Assembly: GCA_050486265.1 (NCBI GenBank)
Contig: JBJHCY010000003.1
Location: 1 to 64,000, forward strand
Source of the DNA: SLFH01 sp050486265
GTDB lineage: Bacteria; Planctomycetota; Phycisphaerae; Phycisphaerales; UBA1924
Direction: 5' to 3'
DNA: 64,000 nucleotides
In this document: positions 52,064 through 59,579 of the stretch, one piece after another
Position numbering within the stretch: the stretch's first letter is position 1
Layout: every line of letters starts with the position of its first letter
Translations under genes and position numbers: made by a program
The notes under the pieces: generated by a model
Database searches by the model: none
What the model saw: the letters and a program-made list of their open reading frames with translations, nothing else
Told to the model about the DNA's origin: nothing

Positions 52064-52513
52064 TCAGTCTGGCGAGGGGGCGGCGGGCTTGGCACTCGCC
52101 AGCTTCTTGTCCACAGACAGCTTGCCCGCCCCGACCCAGAGCAGGAACAGGCTGCCCATCACCATGCAGAAATCCAGCCGCGTGGCGTGGGCCATCGCCA
52201 GGACCCCGTCGCTCTCGAGGATCGGGACCTTGGTCTGCCAGATCGCCACGCCCATGATGACCAAAAGGGGGACGGCCGCCGGACGCGTCAGCAGCCCGAT
52301 CAGCACCAGCGCCCCGCAGAGCACCTCGAAGACGCCGACGAGCGGCGCCATCAGCCCGGGCTGGGGGATCCCGATCTCTTCAAATCTGGCCGCCCCGAAC
52401 TCGTCGGCCCGCAAAAACTTCTGCAGGCCCGCGAGGATGAAGACCCCCCCGACCATGATCCGGATCAGAATCGTCGCGGGCGGGGCCTTGGTTTTGGCGA
52501 GTTTCTTGAGCAT
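52064..52513 (-). CDS. DoxX-family membrane protein
   Basis: A 149-residue membrane protein with four hydrophobic helices (ILIRIMVGGVFILAGLQKFL, LMAPLVGVFEVLCGALVLIG, AAVPLLVIMGVAIWQTKV, FCMVMGSLFLLWVGAGK). The first helix with the GLQKFL motif is typical of DoxX/SURF4-like proteins. Some relatives are thiosulfate:quinone oxidoreductase subunits or redox-related, but for most the role is unknown. AAAGGAGACCC precedes the ATG at 52513. It is divergent from the APC permease. Confidence 0.85.
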   Translation of the reverse strand: MLKKLAKTKAPPATILIRIMVGGVFILAGLQKFLRADEFGAARFEEIGIPQPGLMAPLVGVFEVLCGALVLIGLLTRPAAVPLLVIMGVAIWQTKVPILESDGVLAMAHATRLDFCMVMGSLFLLWVGAGKLSVDKKLASAKPAAPSPD

Positions 52514-52609
52514 CGGGTCTCCTTTCAGCCTCCACGAAGATCGGCGTTGAGTCGTTTGCGTCTCGATAAAGCCTAGCGTCCGGCCGTCCCGCCCCACGCA
52601 GAAACGCCC

Positions 52610-53962
52610 ATGTCAGAACCCCGGACATCCGAAGGTTCATCCCCCCCGTCCCCCGGAGGCGAACTGCAACGCGCCGTCGGTCTCGGCGGGGCCGTGATGA
52701 TGGGCCTCGGCTCGATTATCGGAACCGGGGTCTTCGTGAGTATCGGGATCGGGGCGGGCGTCGCCGGGCCCTCGGTCGTGCTGGCCATCGCGATCGCGGC
52801 GTTGGTCGCCTGCTGCAACGGGCTGAGCAGCGCCCAGCTCGCCGCGGCCTACCCCGTCAGCGGCGGGACCTACGAGTACGGCTACCGGCGCCTGACGCCG
52901 CTCTTTGGATTTACGGCCGGCTGGATGTTCCTTGCCGCCAAAAGCGCCTCGGCCGCGACGGCCGCCCTCGGCGTCTCGTATTACGCGCTGCGTCTTGTCG
53001 GGCGCGACGGCGAACTGGCGACGGTCGTCGCGTTGGGCGTGGTCGTGCTGCTGACCCTGCTGGTGCTCATGGGCATCCGGCGATCCAGCGCCGCCAACAT
53101 CGCGATCGTGTCGGTGACGCTGCTGGTGCTCGGACTGTTCGTCGTCGTCGGCCTGCCCTCGGCGGCGCGGGGCGCGGGGGACAACCTCGCGCCGATCTTC
53201 CCGCCCAACGACGGCGTGATTGGCGGCGTGCCCGGCCTCTTGGAAGGCGCTGCGTTGATGTTCGTCGCCTACACCGGCTACGGACGCATCGCGACTCTGG
53301 GCGAAGAGGTCGCAGAGCCCAGACGCACCATCCCGCGCGCGATGATCTTCACACTGCTTGCGACGATGACGATCTACATCAGCGTCGCGTTCGTCGCCGT
53401 CGCGAGCGTCGGCGCCGACGCGATCACGCCCGAGCGGGCCGGGGGCGCGCCGCTCGAAGCCGCGGCCGAGAGCTTCGCGGGGCCGTGGCTCGCGTGGGTG
53501 CTGGTGGTGGGGGCGGGCACGGCGATGCTCGGGGTGCTGCTCAACCTGATCCTCGGGCTCTCGCGCGTGGCGCTGGCGATGGGGCGCAGGGCCGACCTGC
53601 CGCCGGCGCTCGGACGCGTGAGCAACGCCTCGGCGAGCCCGCAGATCGCCGTGGTCGCGACCGGCGTGGTGATCGCGGGGCTGGTGCTTATCGGCGATGT
53701 GCGCCTCACATGGTCGTTCAGCGCGTTCACCGTGCTGCTGTACTACGCGATCACCAACCTCGCGGCGATCCGTCTCGACCGATCGCAGCGCCTCTTTCAT
53801 CCCGCGATCGCCTGGGCCGGGCTCGTCGGCTGCCTCGGGCTCGCGTTCTGGATCGAGCAGCGCGTGCTGCTGGCGGGCGTCGCGGTGCTCGGCGCGGGGC
53901 TCGTGCTCCGCACGATCAGCAGGGCGGTGTTTGCGCCGAAGACTTCAAAGGACACGACCTGA
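52610..53962 (+). CDS. APC-superfamily amino acid permease
   Basis: A 450-residue inner-membrane transporter with about 12 helices. The family start is clear (AVGLGGAVMMGLGSIIGTGV with the GSGIG-like helix break), followed by YPVSGGTYEYGYRRLTPLFG, IRRSSAANIAIVSVTLLVLG, TGYGRIATLGEEVAEPRRTI, GAGTAMLGVLLNLILGLSR and GRRADLPPALGRVSNA. It imports or exchanges an amino acid or amine, but residues do not tell which. Its stop lies 3 bases before the dtd start, so they may share a transcript. Confidence 0.88.
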   Translation: MSEPRTSEGSSPPSPGGELQRAVGLGGAVMMGLGSIIGTGVFVSIGIGAGVAGPSVVLAIAIAALVACCNGLSSAQLAAAYPVSGGTYEYGYRRLTPLFGFTAGWMFLAAKSASAATAALGVSYYALRLVGRDGELATVVALGVVVLLTLLVLMGIRRSSAANIAIVSVTLLVLGLFVVVGLPSAARGAGDNLAPIFPPNDGVIGGVPGLLEGAALMFVAYTGYGRIATLGEEVAEPRRTIPRAMIFTLLATMTIYISVAFVAVASVGADAITPERAGGAPLEAAAESFAGPWLAWVLVVGAGTAMLGVLLNLILGLSRVALAMGRRADLPPALGRVSNASASPQIAVVATGVVIAGLVLIGDVRLTWSFSAFTVLLYYAITNLAAIRLDRSQRLFHPAIAWAGLVGCLGLAFWIEQRVLLAGVAVLGAGLVLRTISRAVFAPKTSKDTT

Positions 53963-53965
53963 GCC

Positions 53966-54412
53966 ATGCGAGCGATCGTTCAACGCGTCAACCATGCCCG
54001 CCTGACCGTTGAAGGCGAGACCATCGCCGAGATCGGCCCGGGCCTGGTCGTCCTCGCGGGGATCTACGCCGACGACACCGAGCGCGACCGGACATTCGTC
54101 GCCGAGAAGACCGCCAACCTCCGCGTCTTCCAGGACGAAGCGGGCAAGATGAACCTGTCGGTGCTCGATGTTGGGGGCGAGGTGCTGCTGGCGCCGAACT
54201 TCACGGTCGCGGGCTCGACACGCAAAGGCCGCCGGCCCTCGTTCGACCGGGCGATGGCCCCCGAGCAATCCCGGAGCGAGTTCGACAGGCTCGCGGCCGA
54301 CCTGGCCTCTCAAGGCGTCCCGGTCAAAACCGGCGTGTTCGGGGCCCATATGCATGTGCTGCTGGAGAACGACGGGCCGGTGACGCTGGTGATCGACTCT
54401 CGCGAGGTCTGA
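53966..54412 (+). CDS. dtd: D-aminoacyl-tRNA deacylase (DTD) with altered SQ motif
   Basis: Hydrolyses D-aminoacyl-tRNA and Gly-tRNA(Ala), a proofreading step in translation. The 148-residue protein has the DTD start (MRAIVQRVNHARLTVEG), the KTANLRVFQDEAGKMNLSV block, TRKGRRPSFDRAM, FGAHMHVLLENDGPVTLVID. The GP of NDGPVT, which makes the chiral-selective Gly-cisPro, is kept. The other active-site motif, normally SQFTL, reads PNFTV (LLAPNFTVAGST), so the catalytic Ser-Gln pair is replaced. It could act on a different aminoacyl-tRNA or be less active. Confidence 0.85.
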   Translation: MRAIVQRVNHARLTVEGETIAEIGPGLVVLAGIYADDTERDRTFVAEKTANLRVFQDEAGKMNLSVLDVGGEVLLAPNFTVAGSTRKGRRPSFDRAMAPEQSRSEFDRLAADLASQGVPVKTGVFGAHMHVLLENDGPVTLVIDSREV

Positions 54413-54509
54413 TCCGGCCGCAGGCGCGTCCGGTCCGGCGGATCGGCGCCCGCTTCGGGTATGCTGCCAAGAGAGGCCCCCACGCCGGGCGGTCCACGCG
54501 GAGGGTGTC

Positions 54510-55358
54510 ATGGGCGCAAAGACCCCGACGAAAGACCATGTCCTCGTCTCGACCGACTGGGTGCACCAGCGCCTCGACGATCCGAGCGTGAAGCTCATCG
54601 AGGTCGATCTCGACACGATGGCGTACGACGCCGGCCACATCCCCGGCGCTGTCGGCGTCAACTGGCGGCTGGAACTCCAGGACCAGATGCGCCGCGACAT
54701 CGTGACCAGGGAAGGCTTCGAGCAACTCATGTCGCGCGCGGGCGTTACCAACAGCGACACCCTCGTCTGCTATGGCGACAACAACAACTGGTTCGCGGCC
54801 TACGCCTTCTGGATCGCCAAGCTCTACCGCCACGCCGATGTCCGCCTGATGGACGGCGGGCGGGCCAAGTGGCTCAGCGAGAAAGACAAACCGATCACCT
54901 CCGAAAGGCCGAGCCCCAAGCCGACCGCCTACGCCGCGAGCGAGATCGATCTCTCGATCCGCGCGTTCCTGCCCGAGGTCCTCGAAGCCTCCAGCAAGGG
55001 CGACGCGATGATCGATGTCCGCAGCCCCGCCGAGTTCACCGGCGATGTCATCGCGCCGCCCGGCATGACCGAGACCGCCCAGCGTGCCGGGCACATCCCC
55101 GGCGCGAGGAATGTCCCCTGGGCGACTGCGGTCAACGCCGACGGCACCTTCAAGCCCGTCGCCGAGCTCAAGCAGATCTATCTCAACGGGGCGGGCGTCG
55201 ATCCGGCGGGCAAAGTCATCTCGTACTGCCGCATCGGCGAGCGGTCGAGCCACACCTGGTTCGCGCTGAAGTACCTGCTGGGCGTGGAAGACGCGAAGAA
55301 CTACGACGGGTCGTGGACCGAGTATGGTTCGGTCGTCGGTGTCCCGATCGAGCGGTAG
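54510..55358 (+). CDS. Thiosulfate/3-mercaptopyruvate sulfurtransferase (two rhodanese domains)
   Basis: A 282-residue tandem rhodanese. The N-terminal inactive half has DLDTMAYDAGHIPGAVGVNW and LVCYGDNNNWFA, the C-terminal half MIDVRSPAEFTGDVI, RAGHIPGARNVPWA and the catalytic loop SYCRIGERSSH (Cys then RxGxRS). The loop resembles that of thiosulfate sulfurtransferases (CRxGxRS/T) rather than CG-type mercaptopyruvate enzymes. It moves sulfane sulfur to cyanide, thiols or a carrier. The ATG at 54510 starts MGAKTPTKD; GGAGGG lies ahead. Neighbours show no direct sulfur pathway. Confidence 0.92.
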   Translation: MGAKTPTKDHVLVSTDWVHQRLDDPSVKLIEVDLDTMAYDAGHIPGAVGVNWRLELQDQMRRDIVTREGFEQLMSRAGVTNSDTLVCYGDNNNWFAAYAFWIAKLYRHADVRLMDGGRAKWLSEKDKPITSERPSPKPTAYAASEIDLSIRAFLPEVLEASSKGDAMIDVRSPAEFTGDVIAPPGMTETAQRAGHIPGARNVPWATAVNADGTFKPVAELKQIYLNGAGVDPAGKVISYCRIGERSSHTWFALKYLLGVEDAKNYDGSWTEYGSVVGVPIER

Positions 55359-55412
55359 CGCTCCCACAGGCGGGCGGTCGCAGGAGAGCGATTCCGACGG
55401 AAAGGCGGCCCG

Positions 55413-56018
55413 ATGCACGAACCAACCAGCATCGCCAACATGACGCTGCAAGGCTTTGTCGACCGGCTCGGCTCGCACTCGCCCACGCCGGGCGGCGGGG
55501 CGGCCTCGGCGGTGGGGGGCGCGATCGCCTGCGCAGCCGCCCGCATGGTCGTTGTGTACTCCCTGGGCAAGAAGTCTCTCGCCGTGCATCAGCCGATGCT
55601 CGAATCGGCCGACCGGAGGCTCCACAAGGCCTCGGCGATGTTCCTGGCCCTGGCCGACGAGGACGCCTCGGCGTACGCCGTGTTGAACGAGGCGATGGCC
55701 CTGCCCAAAGACGCGCCCGACCGTGCCGACCGGGTCCGGGCCGGGGCGCACCTGGCCGTCGCCCCGCCCATGGCGATGCTCGGGGTCGGGGCGGAGACGG
55801 CGGGGGTGATCGCCGGCCTCGACGGGCGATCCAACAAGTACCTCCGGAGCGACCTCTGCGTCGCCGCGGCGGGCCTGGTCGGCGCTTGCAGGGGGGCGGC
55901 GTGGAATGTCCGGGCCAACCTGCCCCTCCTGGGCGAGGCGGACCGCTCGCGGGTGGAATCCGAGGCGGAGTCGATGCTGGCGCGCGTTATTTCGCTGGCC
56001 GAACCGCTCGCGGGATGA
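55413..56018 (+). CDS. Formimidoyltetrahydrofolate cyclodeaminase-like protein (FTCD-C/FchA)
   Basis: A 201-residue helical protein matching the cyclodeaminase domain of FTCD: SHSPTPGGGAASAVGGAIAC at the start (conserved Pro-Thr-Pro-Gly-Gly-Gly), ALADEDASAYAVLNEAMALP (conserved Asp-Glu-Asp) and NKYLRSDLCVAAAGLVGACR (N-x-SDxxxA). It converts 5-formimidoyl-THF to 5,10-methenyl-THF in histidine or purine breakdown, or acts in a related folate step. It lacks the formiminotransferase half and stands without histidine-degradation genes, so its real substrate is open. GGAAAGGCGG precedes the ATG at 55413. Confidence 0.85.
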   Translation: MHEPTSIANMTLQGFVDRLGSHSPTPGGGAASAVGGAIACAAARMVVVYSLGKKSLAVHQPMLESADRRLHKASAMFLALADEDASAYAVLNEAMALPKDAPDRADRVRAGAHLAVAPPMAMLGVGAETAGVIAGLDGRSNKYLRSDLCVAAAGLVGACRGAAWNVRANLPLLGEADRSRVESEAESMLARVISLAEPLAG

Positions 56019-56052
56019 AAACCCCCTCGGCGGGAGTCCGTACCATCCCCCG

Positions 56053-57378
56053 ATGCCCCAGATCGCCAAGACATCTTCTGAGCGGATCGCGGTGCTCGGC
56101 GAGCTCCTGCGCGAGATCAGCCACGCCGAGAGCCCGTCGGAGATCACCCGTTCGTTTGTGACTGGCTACCGGCGGATCCGCCAGGTCGACATGCACCTTG
56201 CGGTTTCGGTGCGCGGGCTGGCGCCGGGGCGGTACAAGATCACGCGGATGATCTCGACCGAGCAGACGCGGATCGGCGATGTCGAGGAGTACGCCGCGGC
56301 CGACCCCTGGCGCGACTGGGAACAGATCCCGCTGCGCGAGGGCGGCTTGATCGGCGAGCTGATCTCGACGCCCGAGCCCAAGCTCAGGACGCACCTGCGT
56401 GTCGATCGCGACCCGGCGCTGGGCGAGGCGGCTTCGGGCCTCGGCTCGTGCCTGGCGATCCCGCTCTACGACGCGGGCGAGGCGCTGAACTGGACCGTCA
56501 CCTTCCGCAAAGACCCCGAGGGCTTCACCCACGCCGACCTCGAGCAGAGCTACCTCGTCGCCAACCTCGTCGGCACCGCGACGCGCAACCTGCTCGCCCT
56601 CCAGCAGAACCGAACGCTGAACGCCAAGCTCGAGCGACAGTTCGAGGAGGTCGCGCGTGTGCAGCAGACCCTGCTGCCCCGGAAGACGCCCGACATCCCC
56701 GGTCTCTCGATCGCCACGAGCTACCTCACCAGCCAGCAGGCGGGGGGCGACTACTACGACTTCTTCCGCCTGCCGGGCGGGGAGTGGGGGATCCTCATCG
56801 CCGATGTCTCCGGGCACGGCGCCGCCGCGGCCACGGTCATGGCCATGCTCCACGCGATCCTGCACGGGTACGCCGGCCCGGACTTCCAGCCCCACGCGAT
56901 CATCTCATATGTCAACCGGCGTCTGGTCGAGGCCGAGCTGGAGGGGATGTTCGTGACCGCCTTCCTCGCGGTGTACGACCCCGAGGCCGGCACGCTGCGT
57001 TACGCGCGCAGCGGGCACAACCCGCCCCGCCTGAAAAAGGCCGGGGGCGGCGAGGTGCTGACCATCGACGGGCAGGCCGTTCCGCCTTTGGGTCTGTTCG
57101 CCGAAGGGTACGAGCCGGTGAGCAACGAGCTCACGCTGGATCGGGGCGACACGCTTGTGCTCTACACCGACGGCATCACCGAAGAGTTCGGCCCGGACCG
57201 CGAGATGTTCGGCGTCGAGGGGCTCGACAAGGCCCTGCGCGACTGCACCGGCGAGCCCGAGTGCGTGATCGACTCGGTGCACGCGGCTCTCTTCCGCCAC
57301 ACCGGCAAACGCGACCGGGGCGACGACCAGACGCTTGTGGTCATGCGCTACCTCGGCAAGCCCGGAGCGGACGCGTGA
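56053..57378 (+). CDS. GAF-domain SpoIIE-type PP2C phosphatase
   Basis: A 441-residue serine/threonine phosphatase of the RsbU/SpoIIE kind. Residues ~15-180 are a GAF-like sensor (RIRQVDMHLAVSVRGLAPGR, SCLAIPLYDAGEALNW), followed by a helix linker (NRTLNAKLERQFEEVARVQQ) that leads into PP2C motifs: LLPRKTPDIPGL, AGGDYYDFF, ILIADVSGHGAAAA, YARSGHNPP, VLYTDGITEEFG and DDQTLVVM. It probably dephosphorylates an anti-sigma-factor antagonist in a partner-switching pathway; none is encoded nearby. The ATG at 56053 starts MPQIAKTSS. It overlaps the next gene (GTGA). Confidence 0.92.
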   Translation: MPQIAKTSSERIAVLGELLREISHAESPSEITRSFVTGYRRIRQVDMHLAVSVRGLAPGRYKITRMISTEQTRIGDVEEYAAADPWRDWEQIPLREGGLIGELISTPEPKLRTHLRVDRDPALGEAASGLGSCLAIPLYDAGEALNWTVTFRKDPEGFTHADLEQSYLVANLVGTATRNLLALQQNRTLNAKLERQFEEVARVQQTLLPRKTPDIPGLSIATSYLTSQQAGGDYYDFFRLPGGEWGILIADVSGHGAAAATVMAMLHAILHGYAGPDFQPHAIISYVNRRLVEAELEGMFVTAFLAVYDPEAGTLRYARSGHNPPRLKKAGGGEVLTIDGQAVPPLGLFAEGYEPVSNELTLDRGDTLVLYTDGITEEFGPDREMFGVEGLDKALRDCTGEPECVIDSVHAALFRHTGKRDRGDDQTLVVMRYLGKPGADA

Positions 57379-57836
57379 ACGAACACCGCCCCGAGTGGTT
57401 CGCCGACCCGGAGCTCGGCGACCCGGGCCTGCGATTCAACTGCACCATGTGCGGCAACTGCTGCACCGGCCCGAGCGGCTTCGTCCGTTTCACCGAGGAA
57501 GAGGGCCGGCGTTTGGCGGAGCGCCTCGGCCTCAGCCGCGACGAGTTCATCGAACGCTACGCCATGACCGTCGAGGGCGAGCCCTCGCTCGGCGAGGTCC
57601 GCACCGAGCACGGCTACGACTGCGTCTTTCTCGATCGGGAAACGATCCCCGGGCGGGCGGTCTGCGGCGTGTACGAAGACAGGCCGACGCAGTGCCGCAC
57701 ATGGCCCTTCTGGCAGAGCAACCTGAAATCCCCGCGCACTTGGGCGAAAGCGTCGAAGACCTGCCCGGGAATGAACACGGGCAAGCTCGTACGCCCCGAA
57801 GAGATCCGCATCTTGCGCGACAGGTGCGATGCGTGA
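57375..57836 (+). CDS. YkgJ-family cysteine cluster protein
   Basis: A 153-residue protein with the zinc/iron-sulfur cysteine pattern of the YkgJ (UPF0153) family: FNCTMCGNCCTGPSGFV (CxxCxxCC), then CGVYEDRPTQCRTWPFW and KTCPGMNTG. The FYxD-like region and EEEGRRLAERLGLSRDEFIE helix match the family. The function is not established; relatives are thought to bind a metal or Fe-S cluster and some link to flagellar modification. The start is GTG 57375, overlapping the stop of the GAF-SpoIIE gene by 4 bases, so the two are translationally coupled. Confidence 0.85.
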   Translation: MNEHRPEWFADPELGDPGLRFNCTMCGNCCTGPSGFVRFTEEEGRRLAERLGLSRDEFIERYAMTVEGEPSLGEVRTEHGYDCVFLDRETIPGRAVCGVYEDRPTQCRTWPFWQSNLKSPRTWAKASKTCPGMNTGKLVRPEEIRILRDRCDA

Positions 57837-57851
57837 GGAGGGGTGTGGGGG

Positions 57852-58016
57852 TCACGACGGGTGTGATCTGTTCGTCTTGGAAGCAGACTTTCTGCACGGT
57901 GCGGCTGCCCGACGCCGCTCTTCGGTCAGCGCTGTACCCGTAGCCACAGCCTTATAGCCCTTTGCATTCAGGTTGAGTTCGGAACGCATCGGCTCGAAGT
58001 CCTGCGCCAGCGCCAC
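57852..58016 (-). CDS. Possible small open frame or gene remnant after the phosphofructokinase gene
   Basis: A 54-codon frame starting GTG at 58016 (or ATG 57989, 45 codons) reads VALAQDFEPMRSELNLNAKG, then YKAVATGTALTEERRRAAAP. It looks more like real protein than chance, and its base use is less G/C-rich than the surroundings. No family is recognised. It begins 11 bases after the phosphofructokinase stop on the same strand. It may be the remnant of a longer gene or a small protein; no Shine-Dalgarno is convincing. Confidence 0.3.
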   Translation of the reverse strand: MALAQDFEPMRSELNLNAKGYKAVATGTALTEERRRAAAPCRKSASKTNRSHPS

Positions 58017-58027
58017 AATCCTGCGCT

Positions 58028-59272
58028 CTACGGCAGCCGCTCGAACTCCGGCAGCGGGCCCACCAGAGGGCGGGCGTAGTGCATGAACGCCTCGCTCACA
58101 TCGCTCGTCCCCTTGATGAACTCGGGGGGCATGTGCTTGGTCTTGGCGGCGACATCGGAGAGCTCGATCCGCTGGTAGCGCACGCCGTAGACCTCGTCCG
58201 GGCCGGGCTTGCCCGTGCGCAGGATGGCGACCGACCCGTCGAGCTCGCCCTCGGCGGCGAGCTGTGCGGCGAAGTGGCCGGCGCGACGGGCTTCGAGCTG
58301 GTCGACCGGGCTGGCGTCGGGGAAGCAGCGCTGCATATAGCCCAGCGTGTCGGCGCGGACGCGGACGGGCTTGCCGCCCTTGGGCGTGAGCTTTTCCTTG
58401 AGGAGTTCTGCGAGCTGGTCGCCCAGGGCGCCCGAGCCGGAGAGCTGGACATTCCCGTGCGCGTCGGTCTGGGCGTTCTTGATGAGCGTCGCGCCGATGG
58501 GCGTGCCGTCTTTGTCCTGGATGCCCTCGCTCACGGCGATGTGGCAGCGGCCCTTGCGGTCGTAGATCTCGGCGACCTCATGCGCGAACCGCTCGGTGTC
58601 GAACGGCACCTCGGGCAGGTAGATCAGCTGCGGGCCGTCGGTCGAGCTCGCGCGGTCGGAGCGTCGGGCGAGCGCGCTGGCGGCGGTCAGGAACCCCGCG
58701 TGGCGGCCCATGATCACATTGATCTTGATCCCAGGCAGGGAGATGTTGTCCATGAAGTCGGCCATGCTCGCCTTGGCGACAAAGCGCGCCGCCGAGCCGA
58801 ACCCCGGCGTGTGGTCGTTGATCACAAGGTCGTTGTCGACCGTCTTTGGGATGTGGAAGCAGCGCAGCTCGTGCCCGGCCTCGTTCGACAGCTCGTTGAC
58901 GATGCGGCAGGTGTCGGAGCTGTCGTTGCCGCCGATATAGAAGAAGTAACGGATGTCGTGCTTGCGGCAGGCCTCGAAGATCCGCTGGCAGTACGCCGCG
59001 TCGGGCTTGTCACGCGTGGAACCCAGGCAGGCCGAGGGGGTCTGGGCGAGCAGGTCCAGCGTCTGGCGCGGGGTCTCGGTGAAGTCGAACAGGTCGTCCT
59101 GCGTCAGGCCCCGCACGGCGTGACGCATGCCCAAAATCTTCTTGATCGGCGAGCCCCGCCCCGCCCCGAACTCGCGCAGCTTCTCGACGACGCCGACAAG
59201 GGACTGGTTGATGACGGCGGTCGGGCCGCCGGACTGGCCGATAACCGCGTTTCCTTCGATCAGTGGTGGCAT
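58028..59272 (-). CDS. 6-phosphofructokinase, probably pyrophosphate-dependent
   Basis: Phosphorylates fructose 6-phosphate in glycolysis (reversible if PPi-dependent). The 414-residue protein has the family start (IGQSGGPTAVINQSLVG), YIGGNDSSDTCRIV, HIPKTVDNDLVINDHTPG (PKTIDND), VIMGRHAGFLTAAS (MGR) and ARADTLGYMQRCFP. The substrate motif reads GGNDS instead of GGDGS (ATP enzymes) or GGDDS (many PPi enzymes); the second Asp and the Lys of PKTxDND favour PPi. The ATG at 59272 fits; the longer frame upstream lacks conserved features. It is divergent from the amidohydrolase gene. Confidence 0.85.
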   Translation of the reverse strand: MPPLIEGNAVIGQSGGPTAVINQSLVGVVEKLREFGAGRGSPIKKILGMRHAVRGLTQDDLFDFTETPRQTLDLLAQTPSACLGSTRDKPDAAYCQRIFEACRKHDIRYFFYIGGNDSSDTCRIVNELSNEAGHELRCFHIPKTVDNDLVINDHTPGFGSAARFVAKASMADFMDNISLPGIKINVIMGRHAGFLTAASALARRSDRASSTDGPQLIYLPEVPFDTERFAHEVAEIYDRKGRCHIAVSEGIQDKDGTPIGATLIKNAQTDAHGNVQLSGSGALGDQLAELLKEKLTPKGGKPVRVRADTLGYMQRCFPDASPVDQLEARRAGHFAAQLAAEGELDGSVAILRTGKPGPDEVYGVRYQRIELSDVAAKTKHMPPEFIKGTSDVSEAFMHYARPLVGPLPEFERLP

Positions 59273-59460
59273 GTGTCGCTCGCTCCGCTCTCTCTGTGGC
59301 CAAGGGACTCGGGTGTCCGGCGATGATAAGCCCGGCAAGGGCTGAGGCCGGCGCGGACGCCCTTTGCGCGATCTGGATGGGGATCGGCGCTCTTGTTGGC
59401 CCAACACCTGTCGTTAGGCATGGTGAGAAGTGCGGGGAGCCGAGCCGCCGCCGAACCCAT

Positions 59461-59501
59461 GGGCCGGAGGGGAGAACGGGGAGAGAGCCCCCCTCCGGCC
59501 C
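59461..59501. other. Hairpin in the phosphofructokinase-amidohydrolase gap
   Basis: GGGCCGGAGGGG and its perfect complement form a 12-bp stem with a 17-nt loop, 78 bases before the amidohydrolase start. It could be an operator or leader structure; no T run adjoins it. I see nothing else in the 306-base gap. Confidence 0.4.
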
Positions 59502-59579
59502 CGGCGCGGCTCTTTCGGACTCAAATGACCCGTGCTGCCCGCTTTGGTTCGGCCGGGTTTTTCGTTACTCTCTCCCACC

